Shown: positions 8,525 to 17,491, counted from the first letter of the stretch. The stretch is 64,000 nt of DNA from Pinibacter aurantiacus (GCF_019130065.1 NZ_JAHSPG010000008.1:62001-126000), one strand, 5' to 3'. Notes: generated from the letters alone by a model not told the origin. Program-made: numbers and translations.

Positions 8525-8977
8525 ATGACCATAACACCTGGTTCAATTCTTAGCAAGAAAGTACTAACATTTATACAATCGCAAACAGTCATCACGCTTT
8601 GCGTTTGCGATAACAATGTTCCATATACGGCAATGTGCTATTATGTGTATCTCCCCGAGGAAAATATAATTGTCTTTAAATCCAAGCAGGAAACCACTCA
8701 CATGAATGTTGCCTTGAAAAACTCTTTGATAGCTGGCGCAGTGCGGCAGGACAAATTGTTAAGCACAAACGTAGTAGGAGTGCAGCTTACAGGTATGTTG
8801 CTGGCTAGCAATAACAATAGTTTGCTGTCTGTCGCCACCCGAAAGTACTACATGAAATATCCCTTTGCCGTTGCAGTCAGCGGCAACATCTGGATGATAA
8901 GACCAGACACAATAAAATATACCGAAAATAAGATGGGAATAATGGGAAAGGAAGAGTATCGATTAATAACTGAATAA
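8525..8977 (+). CDS. Pyridoxamine 5'-phosphate oxidase-like (FMN-binding split-barrel) protein
   Basis: A 150-residue cytoplasmic protein with the split-barrel pattern: a first strand ending in VITLCVCDNNVPYTAMCYY, then YLPEENIIVFKSKQETTHMNV and a middle VQLTGMLL strand. This family binds FMN, F420 or heme; the substrate is unknown. The frame also has a GTG at 8504, seven codons earlier. I prefer the ATG at 8525, but a TACTTTTC element at 8484-8491 leaves both possible. The last three codons and stop (Ile-Thr-Glu-stop) are supplied by the AATAACTG repeat arm that follows. Confidence 0.75.
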   Translation: MTITPGSILSKKVLTFIQSQTVITLCVCDNNVPYTAMCYYVYLPEENIIVFKSKQETTHMNVALKNSLIAGAVRQDKLLSTNVVGVQLTGMLLASNNNSLLSVATRKYYMKYPFAVAVSGNIWMIRPDTIKYTENKMGIMGKEEYRLITE

Positions 8978-9069
8978 CTGAATGACTGAATAACTGAGTG
9001 GTTGAAAGTCATAGAGCAAAATCGAAAATAGACACTCAGTTATTCAGTTAATCAGTTATTCAGTTATTT
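8964..9069. repeat. Inverted octamer-repeat element (AATAACTG family), copy at convergent gene ends
   Basis: The left arm is 8964-9000, the core GTGGTTGAAAGTC to AAAATAGA, and the right arm 9034-9069. Its two arms supply the stop codons of both convergent genes: TAA of the split-barrel gene and TGA of the YceI gene. The core has TAGAGCAAAAT and GAAAATAG in common with the copy at 300-403, inverted. Confidence 0.9.
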
Positions 9070-9599
9070 GCCTCCACCAGCTGCACATTTACAAACAATC
9101 TCACATCGTCGCCCACCAAAAAACCGCCGGTTTCTGTTGTAGCGTTCCATGTAAGTTGGAAGTCTTTTCTGTTGATTTTTCCGGTAATTTCAAAGCCCGC
9201 TTTTACAACACCCCATGGATCTTTGGCAACACCGCCAAACTCTACTTTCAGCTCTACAGGTTTGGAAATACCCCTGATAGTTAGGTCGCCTTTCAAAGTA
9301 AATTCATCATCGGAAACTTTGTGCAACACGCCGTTCTTAAAATCAATAGTCGGGTGTTTTTCTGTTGCAAAAAAGTCATCCGAGCGTAAGTGATTGTCTC
9401 TGTCGGGAGTGTTTGTATCAATGCTTTTTGCATCGATGCTAAAGCTCGTTTCCGCGCCGTCAAAGTCATCTCCATTTGAATGTACTTCGCCATCGAAAAC
9501 TTTAAAAGTTCCTGTAACGGTAGAAATAACCAGGTGCTTCACTTTGAATTGCACTTCAGTGTGGGCAGGATCGATCTTCCATAATTTTGTGTTTGCCAT
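9060..9599 (-). CDS. YceI family lipid-binding-fold protein
   Basis: The 179-residue product is a YceI lipocalin-like barrel (KIDPAHTEVQFKVKHLVIS at the start, then GTFKVFDGEV, RDNHLRSDDFF, LTIRGISKPVEL and NRKDFQLTWN). The family binds polyisoprenoid-type ligands. This copy has no signal peptide, so it would be cytoplasmic, unlike E. coli YceI. The last two residues (Asn-Asn) and the TGA stop come from the AATAACTG repeat arm. Confidence 0.88.
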   Translation of the reverse strand: MANTKLWKIDPAHTEVQFKVKHLVISTVTGTFKVFDGEVHSNGDDFDGAETSFSIDAKSIDTNTPDRDNHLRSDDFFATEKHPTIDFKNGVLHKVSDDEFTLKGDLTIRGISKPVELKVEFGGVAKDPWGVVKAGFEITGKINRKDFQLTWNATTETGGFLVGDDVRLFVNVQLVEANN

Positions 9600-9829
9600 A
9601 AATGTTTATTTAAAACGTTGTGATGTATTTTATTCCATTAAATTTTCATTCCGCTTCATGGCTTTCACAAGTACGTAAGTTTCAATAAAATATACGAAAA
9701 ATGCCGATCGCAACCGGCATTGGGTATATGATAAAAAAGAACAACAATGTTATAACATGCAGTTAAAGGAAAAGGTTTAGCGAGGAACGCAGATTCTCAT
9801 GATTTTCATGATTTGTCAAGATTTTGATC
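9600..9829. other. Intergenic region upstream of the YceI gene
   Basis: No ORF. It contains a single arm of the AACGCAGATTYTCATGAT repeat (9785-9825) directly abutting the CACGGAT element. Confidence 0.5.
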
Positions 9830-10312
9830 GCACACGGATGACACGGATTGGACGGATTTACACGGATTTTTGTTTTTAACCGCAAAGAGCCTTTAGATAA
9901 ATATTAATCCGTTTCCCTAGAATTACTAGAAACTAATTTCGATAGAACGTTCTTTGAATTATGGATAGCAGCCAACCGGCTTTCGGATATTTGTGGAAGG
10001 AGACGGGGTGAACTTTGCAAAGACATAGGTTCTATACCTACTTGGCGTATTAGTCCCCGCCTCCATTCCTGGTTGTCAAGGCCCATTTAGAATACGCGAA
10101 GGCTTCGCAAAGGAAACAAAGGTCTTTAGACGAAGAGTTGCTGTCAATTTTGTGAGATATTAATTAAAGAGAGAAACTATAAAATCTTTTAGGTTTAATC
10201 TTGTTTCTTTGTTAAGGTTGTAGTTTGAACCCTTCGCGTCCTTTGCGCAACCTTTGTGGCCTTTGCGGTTACAGATCCGTGTAAATCCGCCTAATCCGTG
10301 TCATCCGTGTGC
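9830..10312. mobile_element. Composite inverted-repeat element (CACGGAT family), long form with internal ORF
   Basis: Outer arms 9830-9871 and 10274-10312 are reverse complements (GCACACGGATGACACGG). Inner arms of the CCGCAAAG/CTTTGCGG type are at 9878-9895 and 10231-10270. The same layers form the 209-bp element at 4737-4945, so this copy looks like the short form with about 270 bp of extra DNA. That DNA carries a 60-codon frame on the minus strand (9904-10086, ATG start) overlapping a stop-free plus-strand frame without ATG. Neither is recognised. The right arm starts seven bases from the stop of the DUF1501 gene. Confidence 0.55.
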
Positions 10313-10318
10313 CTCTCT

Positions 10319-11617
10319 CTATGCGAGTAGTGGCAACGTATCGAAATTGTGCAACAGAATCGATGACAACGCGTCCTTATCCACGCCCAGCCAGTCCTTT
10401 AGAATGGATGCGTACAAACTTCTAAAATCGTACTGCATTGCAACGTTGTCGTTCACTGTTGCACTGTCTGGAATGATAGGACTATGGCCGATTTGGCCGC
10501 CTTTTACTTTTTTACCAAAAACAATTACCGGAGCCGCCACGCCATGGTCGGTTCCCCCGCTGGCATTTGATTTTATTCTTCTCCCAAATTCAGAAAAGGT
10601 CATACCCATCACACGATCATCAACGCCCATCAGTTTAAGGTCATCCATAAAAGCTTCTATCGATTGCGATAAATTTTCCAGCAATTGCGCGTGCTTTCCT
10701 TTTGATGTATCTGTGTTTACAGTTTGACCGGCATGCGTGTCAAAGCCGCCAATATTTACCACATACACTTTCGTTTGCAATCCGCCACTGATAAGGCGTG
10801 CGACAATTTTAAGCTGTTCGCTTAAATTATTTTTTCCCTTATCCTCGTATTTTGCAGAAAGCGTTTTTGATTTCTTTGCAGCTTGTTTTATTACACCTGC
10901 ATAGGCATCCGTTTTTTCGGAAAGTTGTCGCAAATAAGAAAGCTGATCGGCAACTCTGTCGCTATTAAAATGGTCGTCATTGCCATCCTGGTGGTCTTCG
11001 AGCATTTTATAAAAACTTTCAGGATTGCTGATGGCCATGCCCATTGGATAAGAATGGCCCTGCAGAGCCGGAGAAACTACCGAGCCAATCTGAATGGCAA
11101 ATGGATCGGGCATTTGCGGGTTGGGATAATGCTCCGGGTAGCCGGGATATTGCTTCTCAAGATACCGGCCGAGCCAACCCGTTGTAATGTTCTCGCTTGA
11201 ATCCTCACCCGTTAGCCAAATATCTGTTGCCTTGAAATGAGAAAAGTTTGGCGCCGGATAACTCACGCCCTGCACCAAAGATATTTTGCCGTCATTGTAC
11301 AAATTTTGAATGCCGGTCATCGAAGGGTGCAAACCCGTGGTATCGTTGCCGGACAAACGAAGAATCTTATTTTCCTCAATCGCTATGTTTTTTCTGGCGT
11401 TGAAGTACTGGCTGTAATAATCAACAGGAATAACCATATTCAAACCGTCATTGCCACCTGCGAGCTGGATCAATACCAAAACATTTCCTTCGGTAGATGA
11501 ATTGCTGTAAGCCTGCACCAGCGGGCTCGCGGCAAATGCCCGCAGGTTGAAGCCGCCGATAAAAACCGGTGCTACGATTGAAGGAACGGTATATTTAAAA
11601 AATGTTCTTCTTTTCAT
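10319..11617 (-). CDS. DUF1501 protein (exported sulfatase-like)
   Basis: The 432-residue product begins MKRRTFFKYTVPSIVAPVFIGG, a twin-arginine-type leader, so it is probably Tat-exported to the periplasm. The body has the DUF1501 landmarks: LIQLAGGNDGLNMVIP, LHPSMTGIQNLY, FSHFKATDIW, NIGGFDTHAGQ and FSEFGRR near the C-terminus. The fold belongs to the alkaline phosphatase/sulfatase group; the substrate is unknown. The frame can be read from a GTG at 11638, but the ATG at 11617 gives the proper leader. It follows the DUF1800 gene (191 bp gap), its standard partner. Confidence 0.9.
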   Translation of the reverse strand: MKRRTFFKYTVPSIVAPVFIGGFNLRAFAASPLVQAYSNSSTEGNVLVLIQLAGGNDGLNMVIPVDYYSQYFNARKNIAIEENKILRLSGNDTTGLHPSMTGIQNLYNDGKISLVQGVSYPAPNFSHFKATDIWLTGEDSSENITTGWLGRYLEKQYPGYPEHYPNPQMPDPFAIQIGSVVSPALQGHSYPMGMAISNPESFYKMLEDHQDGNDDHFNSDRVADQLSYLRQLSEKTDAYAGVIKQAAKKSKTLSAKYEDKGKNNLSEQLKIVARLISGGLQTKVYVVNIGGFDTHAGQTVNTDTSKGKHAQLLENLSQSIEAFMDDLKLMGVDDRVMGMTFSEFGRRIKSNASGGTDHGVAAPVIVFGKKVKGGQIGHSPIIPDSATVNDNVAMQYDFRSLYASILKDWLGVDKDALSSILLHNFDTLPLLA

Positions 11618-11766
11618 TTGGTGTCGTTTTTTGGTCACAGGTTGATTTGGTTTAACAATTTTCGATGCTGCACGTCATTGCGAGGTAATGCGCAGAGGCA
11701 TCAAACAAACCTTCTACACAGAAGCCACGCAACGCTTATCTTACTCACTATCACAGAAAGCATTCT

Positions 11767-11800
11767 TAATTCCTAATTCTTAATTCTTAATTCGGCTCTT
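11767..11800 (-). repeat. AAGAATT heptamer arm at the DUF1800 stop
   Basis: Four units of the AAGAATT type run from just after the DUF1800 stop codon, read on the minus strand. No matching second arm is evident. Confidence 0.5.
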
Positions 11801-11808
11801 CCTCCAGC

Positions 11809-13479
11809 CTAGCACAGCTGATACTCCGGCAGTTCCATCAAATATTTATAAAGTTGTTTCAGTTTGGTTTCAACTATCGTTTTGTTTTCGTCTGTTGGAT
11901 TTTGAGCATAACTCGTCCAGATGTTGGTCCAGTAATGATCAGCCATGTCTTGCAAATTGGAAAGCAGGATAGAGGTTTTAATAAACTGTTGCTGGTCCGT
12001 TGGAAGATCGGCGCCCAATAAATATTGCACGGAACCTTGAATCAGCATATCAGGATTTTCCGGTGATGGCAATGATTTGGCAAAGGCAATCAAATCTATA
12101 CCAACAAAATCGCTCTGTTGTTTTGTTTTGTAACCAAACAACACCATTCTATCACTAAACTGATTTCGCTTTGGCAACGTATCCGAATTCACCCAAAGCT
12201 TATAAAAAGCCGGACTTTCATAATATGCCTGCCAGCCTGCAACATTTGGCGGATCGCCAATATTTTGCTGCATGTATGCGCTGCGCAAAAGCATGAATTC
12301 AAAAGCATCGTAGCGGCTGAGATAGTTTTGCTCCGAAGGAAAGGAAACATTGTATTCCCTGCACAAACTCACAATAAACTCAACCGGACTTTTGATAATG
12401 GTTCCGCGATTTGCCATATCAAAGAAATGTTTGCTCGCGAGCAATTTTTCAAGCACAGGTTTTATTTCATAATTGTGTTTCCTGAAAACATCTGCCAATG
12501 GTGAAATAATATTCTTTTCGATAGCTGGAGTAATGTTGCTGTACACGAAAAACACATACAGTTTCCTGCAGATGAACTTTGCCACTTCCTGTTGATCAAA
12601 AATCATGTTCAACAGATCATCCAGTTCATTTTCACCATCCTTGCCGCTTCTCCCTTTAATGATGGCATTTCCGTAAAATGCAGAAAATTGTTTGTCTCCG
12701 TCATCATGCCTTTGCGGATCAAAAGCTGTATCCTGCATTAAAGGCCTGATCTTGTAACCCGTAAGCACACGGGCCGCTGCTTTTACATCACCTTCAGTAT
12801 AATGCGATCCCGGTCCTTTGCCAATCGTGAAAAGTTCCTGCAGCTCCCGGCCGTAGTTTTCATCCGGCGCTTTCTTGGTATTGGAAGCGCCATTAAGGTA
12901 GCGAAGCATAGCAGGGTCAATGGTAATGGCTTTCGTCATCTCCTTAAAATTGCCCAGCGCGTATTTGCGTAGTAATAAATTATGCTGATAAATGAATTGC
13001 GGATGCCTGACCGTTGCAGTTTGCGTAGCGAAATGGTTGTGCCAGAAGAGCACCATTTTTTCATGTATGCTGCGGTTCTGCGTTATCATTTGCATCATCC
13101 ACCAGCTTTTGTAAGATCGTATGCGCCTTGCTGTTAGCATGCCACTGTTGTTGGTGGCGTTTACCCAGGTTTGTCCAAGAGGCACCTGTTCATCTGTTAC
13201 CTTGTCATCGTTGTAATTGTTTATCGGAGGGGCGGCATTAACCGGAACTGTGTTGAGCAGTTCTTCCACTGCTTTTTTCGCAGAATACTTTTTAAAATAT
13301 TCCACTTCCGCAACGGGCGCGCCAAATTGTGTTCTGCGAAGCAAATGCCGCACAGCACTTTCATCCCATGGCTTTTTGTAGGTTTCCAATCCGCTTTCAA
13401 TATCCGGAAACGAAACATCCCGCCACTCGGGGGATTCGTTTTTAGGCAAAAAACTTCTGAAAATGTCTCGTCTGGTCAT
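11809..13479 (-). CDS. DUF1800 protein
   Basis: The 556-residue protein carries the DUF1800 pattern: HLLRRTQFGAP near residue 45, MVLFWHNHFATQ near 143, NYGRELQELFTIG in the middle, VARVLTGY-like (AARVLTGYKI), and the late FICRKLY and GDPPNVAGWQ motifs. Function is unknown, but DUF1800 and DUF1501 genes are constant neighbours in Bacteroidota and Planctomycetes, so a joint envelope role is likely. No signal peptide is obvious; the start reads MTRRDIFRSFLPKNE, a fragmentary RR leader without a hydrophobic stretch. It is first in the pair, with DUF1501 downstream. Confidence 0.9.
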   Translation of the reverse strand: MTRRDIFRSFLPKNESPEWRDVSFPDIESGLETYKKPWDESAVRHLLRRTQFGAPVAEVEYFKKYSAKKAVEELLNTVPVNAAPPINNYNDDKVTDEQVPLGQTWVNATNNSGMLTARRIRSYKSWWMMQMITQNRSIHEKMVLFWHNHFATQTATVRHPQFIYQHNLLLRKYALGNFKEMTKAITIDPAMLRYLNGASNTKKAPDENYGRELQELFTIGKGPGSHYTEGDVKAAARVLTGYKIRPLMQDTAFDPQRHDDGDKQFSAFYGNAIIKGRSGKDGENELDDLLNMIFDQQEVAKFICRKLYVFFVYSNITPAIEKNIISPLADVFRKHNYEIKPVLEKLLASKHFFDMANRGTIIKSPVEFIVSLCREYNVSFPSEQNYLSRYDAFEFMLLRSAYMQQNIGDPPNVAGWQAYYESPAFYKLWVNSDTLPKRNQFSDRMVLFGYKTKQQSDFVGIDLIAFAKSLPSPENPDMLIQGSVQYLLGADLPTDQQQFIKTSILLSNLQDMADHYWTNIWTSYAQNPTDENKTIVETKLKQLYKYLMELPEYQLC

Positions 13480-13486
13480 GGGGGAA

Positions 13487-13529
13487 TAACTGAATAACTG
13501 AATAACTGAATAACTGAATAACTGAGTGG
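13487..13529 (+). repeat. AATAACTG-family single arm upstream of the DUF1800 gene
   Basis: Five perfect octamers then GAGTGGTTGA, the standard beginning of the family's core. The right half is absent; a heptamer tract follows. Confidence 0.8.
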
Positions 13530-13549
13530 TTGATATTTGAAATCACTGA

Positions 13550-13608
13550 TCTCCACTCTCCACTCTCCACTCTCCACTCTCCACTCTCCACTCTCCACTC
13601 TCCACTCC
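13550..13608. repeat. (CTCCACT)n heptamer tandem repeat
   Basis: About eight nearly perfect copies of CTCCACT. Unlike most families here, its unit has no stop triplet on either strand. Confidence 0.9.
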
Positions 13609-13708
13609 GCTAAGAAAGATATTACCGTTGAAAGTTTAACGAAGAGCAAATTAATTTTTCGTGATGCCCGAATTAAGCATTCAGCTTGATTGGCTGTAGA
13701 CTTTTTTC

Positions 13709-13804
13709 ACCACTAAGCCACTAAGAACACGAAGCTTCACTAAGAGAGATCCTAGATCTAAAATCACACTTAGTGGAACTTCGTGTTCTTAGTGGCTTAG
13801 TGGT
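13709..13804. repeat. Long inverted repeat with CACTAAG arms
   Basis: The arms ACCACTAAGCCACTAAGAA (13709) and its reverse complement (to 13804) flank a 26-base loop with CCTAGATCTA. The arms hold about 35 nearly complementary bases. Confidence 0.9.
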
Positions 13805-13870
13805 AAACTCCGAGATGCGAAGCTTCTCTCCCTTCCATTTTCAACTTTCAACTTTCAATTTATCGAACAA

Positions 13871-13935
13871 GTCCCTTTTCTCAATTTTTAAGTCCTTTCT
13901 AGAAACTACCCTCACCCATGCTGCTTTTACCTTTG
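13871..13935 (+). promoter_or_regulatory. Promoter with paired upstream boxes, accessory locus copy 1
   Basis: GTCCCTTTT at 13871 and GTCCTTT at 13892 are direct boxes 21 bp apart. TACCTTTG at 13928-13935 is the -7 element, 36 bp after the second box. The same layout occurs at 24471-24533 and 24948-25011. Such spacing (two turns of helix) suits a dimeric activator, for example of the LytTR type; that is inference. It drives the 14152 gene through a leader of about 210 bases. Confidence 0.65.
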
Positions 13936-14079
13936 CTCCTCCAATTGAAAGATTGGGTTTCGCTGTACAGTCGACTATTAAACACCACCATACATTTTTA
14001 AACACCACCCTTGAATCCTAAGGTTTTTAACGGGATCAATTATCATTTAGTTAAATAAGACAATGAAAGGAGCAAAGCA

Positions 14080-14136
14080 TTTATCCGGCTCCACCGCAGC
14101 ATACTCACTCGCAGGTATGTTGCGAATTCGGATAAA
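14080..14136 (+). promoter_or_regulatory. Leader hairpin before the 14152 gene
   Basis: TTTATCCG at 14080-14087 and CGGATAAA at 14129-14136 can pair, leaving an A-rich stretch before the ATG at 14152. It may be a simple structure or a translation control element. Confidence 0.35.
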
Positions 14137-14151
14137 AAACAAACACTTAGT

Positions 14152-16044
14152 ATGAAAAGAAATTTATTCACAAAATGCATAGCATTATTCGTTCTCGTGC
14201 CGCTGCTGCTCTTATGCGCTTCGCAGCTAAAGGCACAGGCTGTTATTGATGCTAGTGGCAACTTTGGCAACTACGGAGATGGTCGCTTCAATTTTGCCAG
14301 CGGCACCGTCCAGCTGGATATTTACGGCAGCTTTACCAACGATAACGGCCCGGGCGGCAACTTTTATATTGATGGAGATGTGAACGTGAAAAGCGGAGCC
14401 GTCCTCAACAACTTTAGCGGCAACCTCTACATTTATGGCGACCTCACGCTCGATGCAGGCGCCGCACAATTTTTTAACAACGGTAACATTTACGTGTATG
14501 GCAATATTGTAAACAATATGGCCATGACGCTGAATGGTGCCGGCCTTGGTACTGGAACCCTTCACCTGGCCGGTAATGCCACCGAAACATTGGCTGCCAC
14601 TTCTGTACAAACAATCAGCGGAAGCCAGCCATTTGTTACTTACAATCTTGAAATAAACAACACTTCCGGCAAGTTAGCAGCTGGCGATGTGGTGCTCAAC
14701 CAATCGCTGTATGTAAACAACGTAGCCACTTTTACCAAAGGTATTGTGACTACTCCGGGCGATACTTATCCGCTGGTGTTTAACACTGCTGCAAAAAGCC
14801 CAACTACGCAAGCTACGGCAAGTCATGTAGCAGGTGTGGTGCGCACTTTTGCAACTACAGGAAGCTTCACCTTCCCTGTGGGAGATGGCAAACACTATCG
14901 TAAAATGGATGCGGCCATAACAGCCAACAGCGCCGGCCTCGATGTCAAATATATCGGCGCAGATGCTGGTAACGCAGCATTTACAGCGGGCGGTACCGGC
15001 TCAGGACTGCTGCAATCTTATTACAACCAGGAACATTGGTTGGCTAACGCACTCGCTCCGGCATCTACCTCAGCATCATTTGTGCTGTATTATGGCCCGG
15101 ATGCAGACGATGCTGCATACCCGGCAGTAGCACCCGCCATCACTAACATAGCGAACGTTCGCGTGGCACATAAAACTACCAGCGGATGGTGGAACGAAGG
15201 TAATACTGCAACAGGCACTACAACCGCCGGTTCTGTAACCTCCAATGCTATCACAGGCGCACAATGGGCAGCTATCGGTAACTGGAGCCCGCTCACCATT
15301 TCTACAACAAGCGGCACAATCGTCGTAAGCGCAAAAGTATTGCTGCAAGGTGCAGTGAGTGGCACAACAATGACCACTACATTGAATACACTGGGCGTAA
15401 TACCTACAACCCAACCATACAACAAAGCACCGTGGAACTATGCAGGTACAGAAAGCGTAGCAACAATACCAGCAGGAGTAACAGACTGGGTATTGGTAGA
15501 GCTGCATGATAAAACAACGCCAGCTACGGTAATAGCCACAAGAGCAGCGTTTGTAAAAAGCGACGGAACAGTGGTAGATCTTGACGGCACTTCGCCGGTA
15601 AGTTTCCAGCAAGCGCCAGACAATTATTATGTAGCAATTCGCCACCGTAACCACTTGGGCATACGCACAGCAACTGCACAAGCATTGAGCAGCACAGCCA
15701 CTTTGTATGACTTTACAAACAATCAGGCACAGGCTTATCAAAATGGAGCCATTACAGCTAACACTGCAATGAAAGACTTAGGCAATGGCAAGTTTGCAAT
15801 GTGGGGCGCTGATGGTACAAGCAATGGAGTGGTAAGATATACTGGTCCGGGCAACGATGAATTCTTTTTAAGTACAACCACATTGGGTGGATTAACAACC
15901 ACTGTGTTATATCCGGTTTATAACAATGCTGACTTCAACATGAACGGTAAAGTTAGTTATACCGGTCCGGGCAATGATGAGTTTTTCCTTTCCACAACGG
16001 TATTGGGAGGTGTATCAACTGCCATAATCAGTCAACATTTATAA
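14152..16044 (+). CDS. Large secreted surface protein with C-terminal duplicated calcium-loop-like repeats
   Basis: The 630-residue product has a signal peptide (about 1-29, cut near LKAQA). Residues 30-190 are Asn/Gly-rich beta-repeat, with YGDLTLDAG-like and YIYGDL-like rungs suggesting a beta-helix. The middle (about 190-390) is adhesin-like, and 390-530 form another beta domain (VSAKVLLQGAVSG to YYVAIRHRNHLG). The tail repeats VRYTGPGNDEFFLSTTTLGG and VSYTGPGNDEFFLSTTVLGG, the second preceded by NADFNMNGK. These resemble dockerin-type calcium loops. No T9SS sorting domain is visible. It heads a cluster of surface genes and has the shared promoter at 13871-13935. Confidence 0.75.
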   Translation: MKRNLFTKCIALFVLVPLLLLCASQLKAQAVIDASGNFGNYGDGRFNFASGTVQLDIYGSFTNDNGPGGNFYIDGDVNVKSGAVLNNFSGNLYIYGDLTLDAGAAQFFNNGNIYVYGNIVNNMAMTLNGAGLGTGTLHLAGNATETLAATSVQTISGSQPFVTYNLEINNTSGKLAAGDVVLNQSLYVNNVATFTKGIVTTPGDTYPLVFNTAAKSPTTQATASHVAGVVRTFATTGSFTFPVGDGKHYRKMDAAITANSAGLDVKYIGADAGNAAFTAGGTGSGLLQSYYNQEHWLANALAPASTSASFVLYYGPDADDAAYPAVAPAITNIANVRVAHKTTSGWWNEGNTATGTTTAGSVTSNAITGAQWAAIGNWSPLTISTTSGTIVVSAKVLLQGAVSGTTMTTTLNTLGVIPTTQPYNKAPWNYAGTESVATIPAGVTDWVLVELHDKTTPATVIATRAAFVKSDGTVVDLDGTSPVSFQQAPDNYYVAIRHRNHLGIRTATAQALSSTATLYDFTNNQAQAYQNGAITANTAMKDLGNGKFAMWGADGTSNGVVRYTGPGNDEFFLSTTTLGGLTTTVLYPVYNNADFNMNGKVSYTGPGNDEFFLSTTVLGGVSTAIISQHL

Positions 16045-16103
16045 ATTTCGATTCAGTGCATTTGCTTTTAATTAAGGAAAAATACTAACAGAAAAATTGG
16101 TAG

Positions 16104-16131
16104 CCTGCCTGGCCGACCAAGGCCGGGCAGG
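16104..16131. other. GC-rich hairpin between surface genes
   Basis: CCTGCCTGGCC pairs with GGCCGGGCAGG around six bases. There is no T-tract. It could slow or protect transcripts between the 14152 and 16212 genes. Confidence 0.5.
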
Positions 16132-16211
16132 ATCACCAACAAGGTTTTTGATCGTTGGATTGGGAAAGGTCGGGGCAATGACATTGTAAAAAAACCTATC
16201 AAAAATATTTT

Positions 16212-17399
16212 ATGAAAAAATTTTTAGTAATCACATTTAGTTTATTGATCAGTTGCCTGGGTTATAGCCAGGTAACGGGATACAGCTACACAATAAAACT
16301 GGGGCCAGCAAACAACCAGGTAAGTGTATATGCCAAGCCTGTTGGTAGTGGTGCGGTAAAATGGACCCAAATTGAAGCTGTCGTTGGGTTTAAGACTTCG
16401 GCTGGAGTCCCGGCAGGAACATGGGCAACAGGTGTTGACCTAAACAGCATGTTTGGTGTTGGGTATCAAACAGTAATTGATAATAGCGGAACCAGTATCA
16501 GTCCAGCGGGTTATAGTTATCACGCTTATAGCATTAATCTGGCAGCTGGCGCAAGCCACACAGCGGACGTTACAAACGGTACCGAATATCTGTTAGGTAC
16601 AATAACATATGGTTCGTTTGGAGGTAAATCCTTTACTCCTTATCTATTGGATTTTGCGGACTTTGGTTCTACAGGTGATGGTGCTACTTACATTGGAGAT
16701 GCCGTAAACCAAGGGCCAAGTGCTCTATATCCTGGTATGTTTATACCTTCTGATATTCCTGCCAATGCCGGCTTTTACGGTGCGGTGAATGGTGGATATA
16801 ATAACAGCGGTTCGGTGTTGGAGGGAATAGGAGCAGGTAACTCCGCCGCAACGCCTACCATTTCGTTACTGCCTTTAAAACTGCTGTCGTTCAACGCTAA
16901 GCAAAGCAACAGCACAGGTCTGTTAGACTGGAAAGTAAGCGAGCAGCAAAACACAGCCAACTTTATAGTAGAGCGCAGCACAGATGGCACTAACTACACA
17001 GCCATAGGTACTATTGCTGCAGCAGGTAACTATGCAGATGCAAAAACATACAGCTTTACAGATAAATCTCCCGCAAGTGGCCTTAATTACTATCGCCTTA
17101 AAATGGTAGATATCGACGGCAAATACACTTACAGCCCGGTAAAAACGCTACGGTTTGACGCAATAGCAGGTGGCCTGCATATATTGCCCAACCCAGTGCA
17201 AAGCTCCTTTTACATAAAAGGTCTTCTCGAGCCGGCAAACGTACGCATACTAGACGTGAATGGAAAAGTGGTGTTGGTGCAAAGTAATGTTACGGCTACT
17301 ACTGCGCTCAACGCAGGATCACTGGCTCGCGCAGCGTACCTGGTGCAGATAATCCAGGGCAACGAGAGCAAGGCTGTATTGAAATTATTAAAAGAGTAG
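16212..17399 (+). CDS. T9SS-sorted secreted protein
   Basis: The 395-residue product has a signal peptide (1-19, cut at GYSQV). Residues 20-215 form a beta-rich domain (YSYTIKLGPANNQVSVY at its start) of no family I recognise; its first strands are cohesin-like only in a general way. After a link (LLPLKLLSFNAKQ), a fibronectin-like domain (about 222-310) is typical just before a type A T9SS sorting domain, here about 322-395 (ILPNPVQSSFYIKG to AVLKLLKE). It should therefore cross the outer membrane by T9SS and stay at the cell surface. It lies between the Ca-loop protein and the FISUMP pair, 168 bp after the former. Confidence 0.85.
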   Translation: MKKFLVITFSLLISCLGYSQVTGYSYTIKLGPANNQVSVYAKPVGSGAVKWTQIEAVVGFKTSAGVPAGTWATGVDLNSMFGVGYQTVIDNSGTSISPAGYSYHAYSINLAAGASHTADVTNGTEYLLGTITYGSFGGKSFTPYLLDFADFGSTGDGATYIGDAVNQGPSALYPGMFIPSDIPANAGFYGAVNGGYNNSGSVLEGIGAGNSAATPTISLLPLKLLSFNAKQSNSTGLLDWKVSEQQNTANFIVERSTDGTNYTAIGTIAAAGNYADAKTYSFTDKSPASGLNYYRLKMVDIDGKYTYSPVKTLRFDAIAGGLHILPNPVQSSFYIKGLLEPANVRILDVNGKVVLVQSNVTATTALNAGSLARAAYLVQIIQGNESKAVLKLLKE

Positions 17400-17491
17400 T
17401 TGTTAGTTGACAGTTGTTAGTTGTCAGACTTCAGTTTCGAAGAATCATCATTGATGCCTAACAACTAACAACCAACAACGAACAACTCAAA
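17400..17491. repeat. Inverted GTTGTTA/TAACAAC heptamer element
   Basis: Left arm TTGTTAGTTGACAGTTGTTAG starts immediately after the TAG of the T9SS gene. The right arm is CTAACAACTAACAACC and following heptamers. Units hold TAG or TGA when read from the gene. Confidence 0.8.

Noticed and set aside
15076-15741. Long minus-strand frame (221 codons) opposite the 14152 gene
   Set aside because: Cys/Tyr-rich shadow frame caused by base composition of the real gene; no family features. The same holds for minus-strand frames inside the FISUMP genes.
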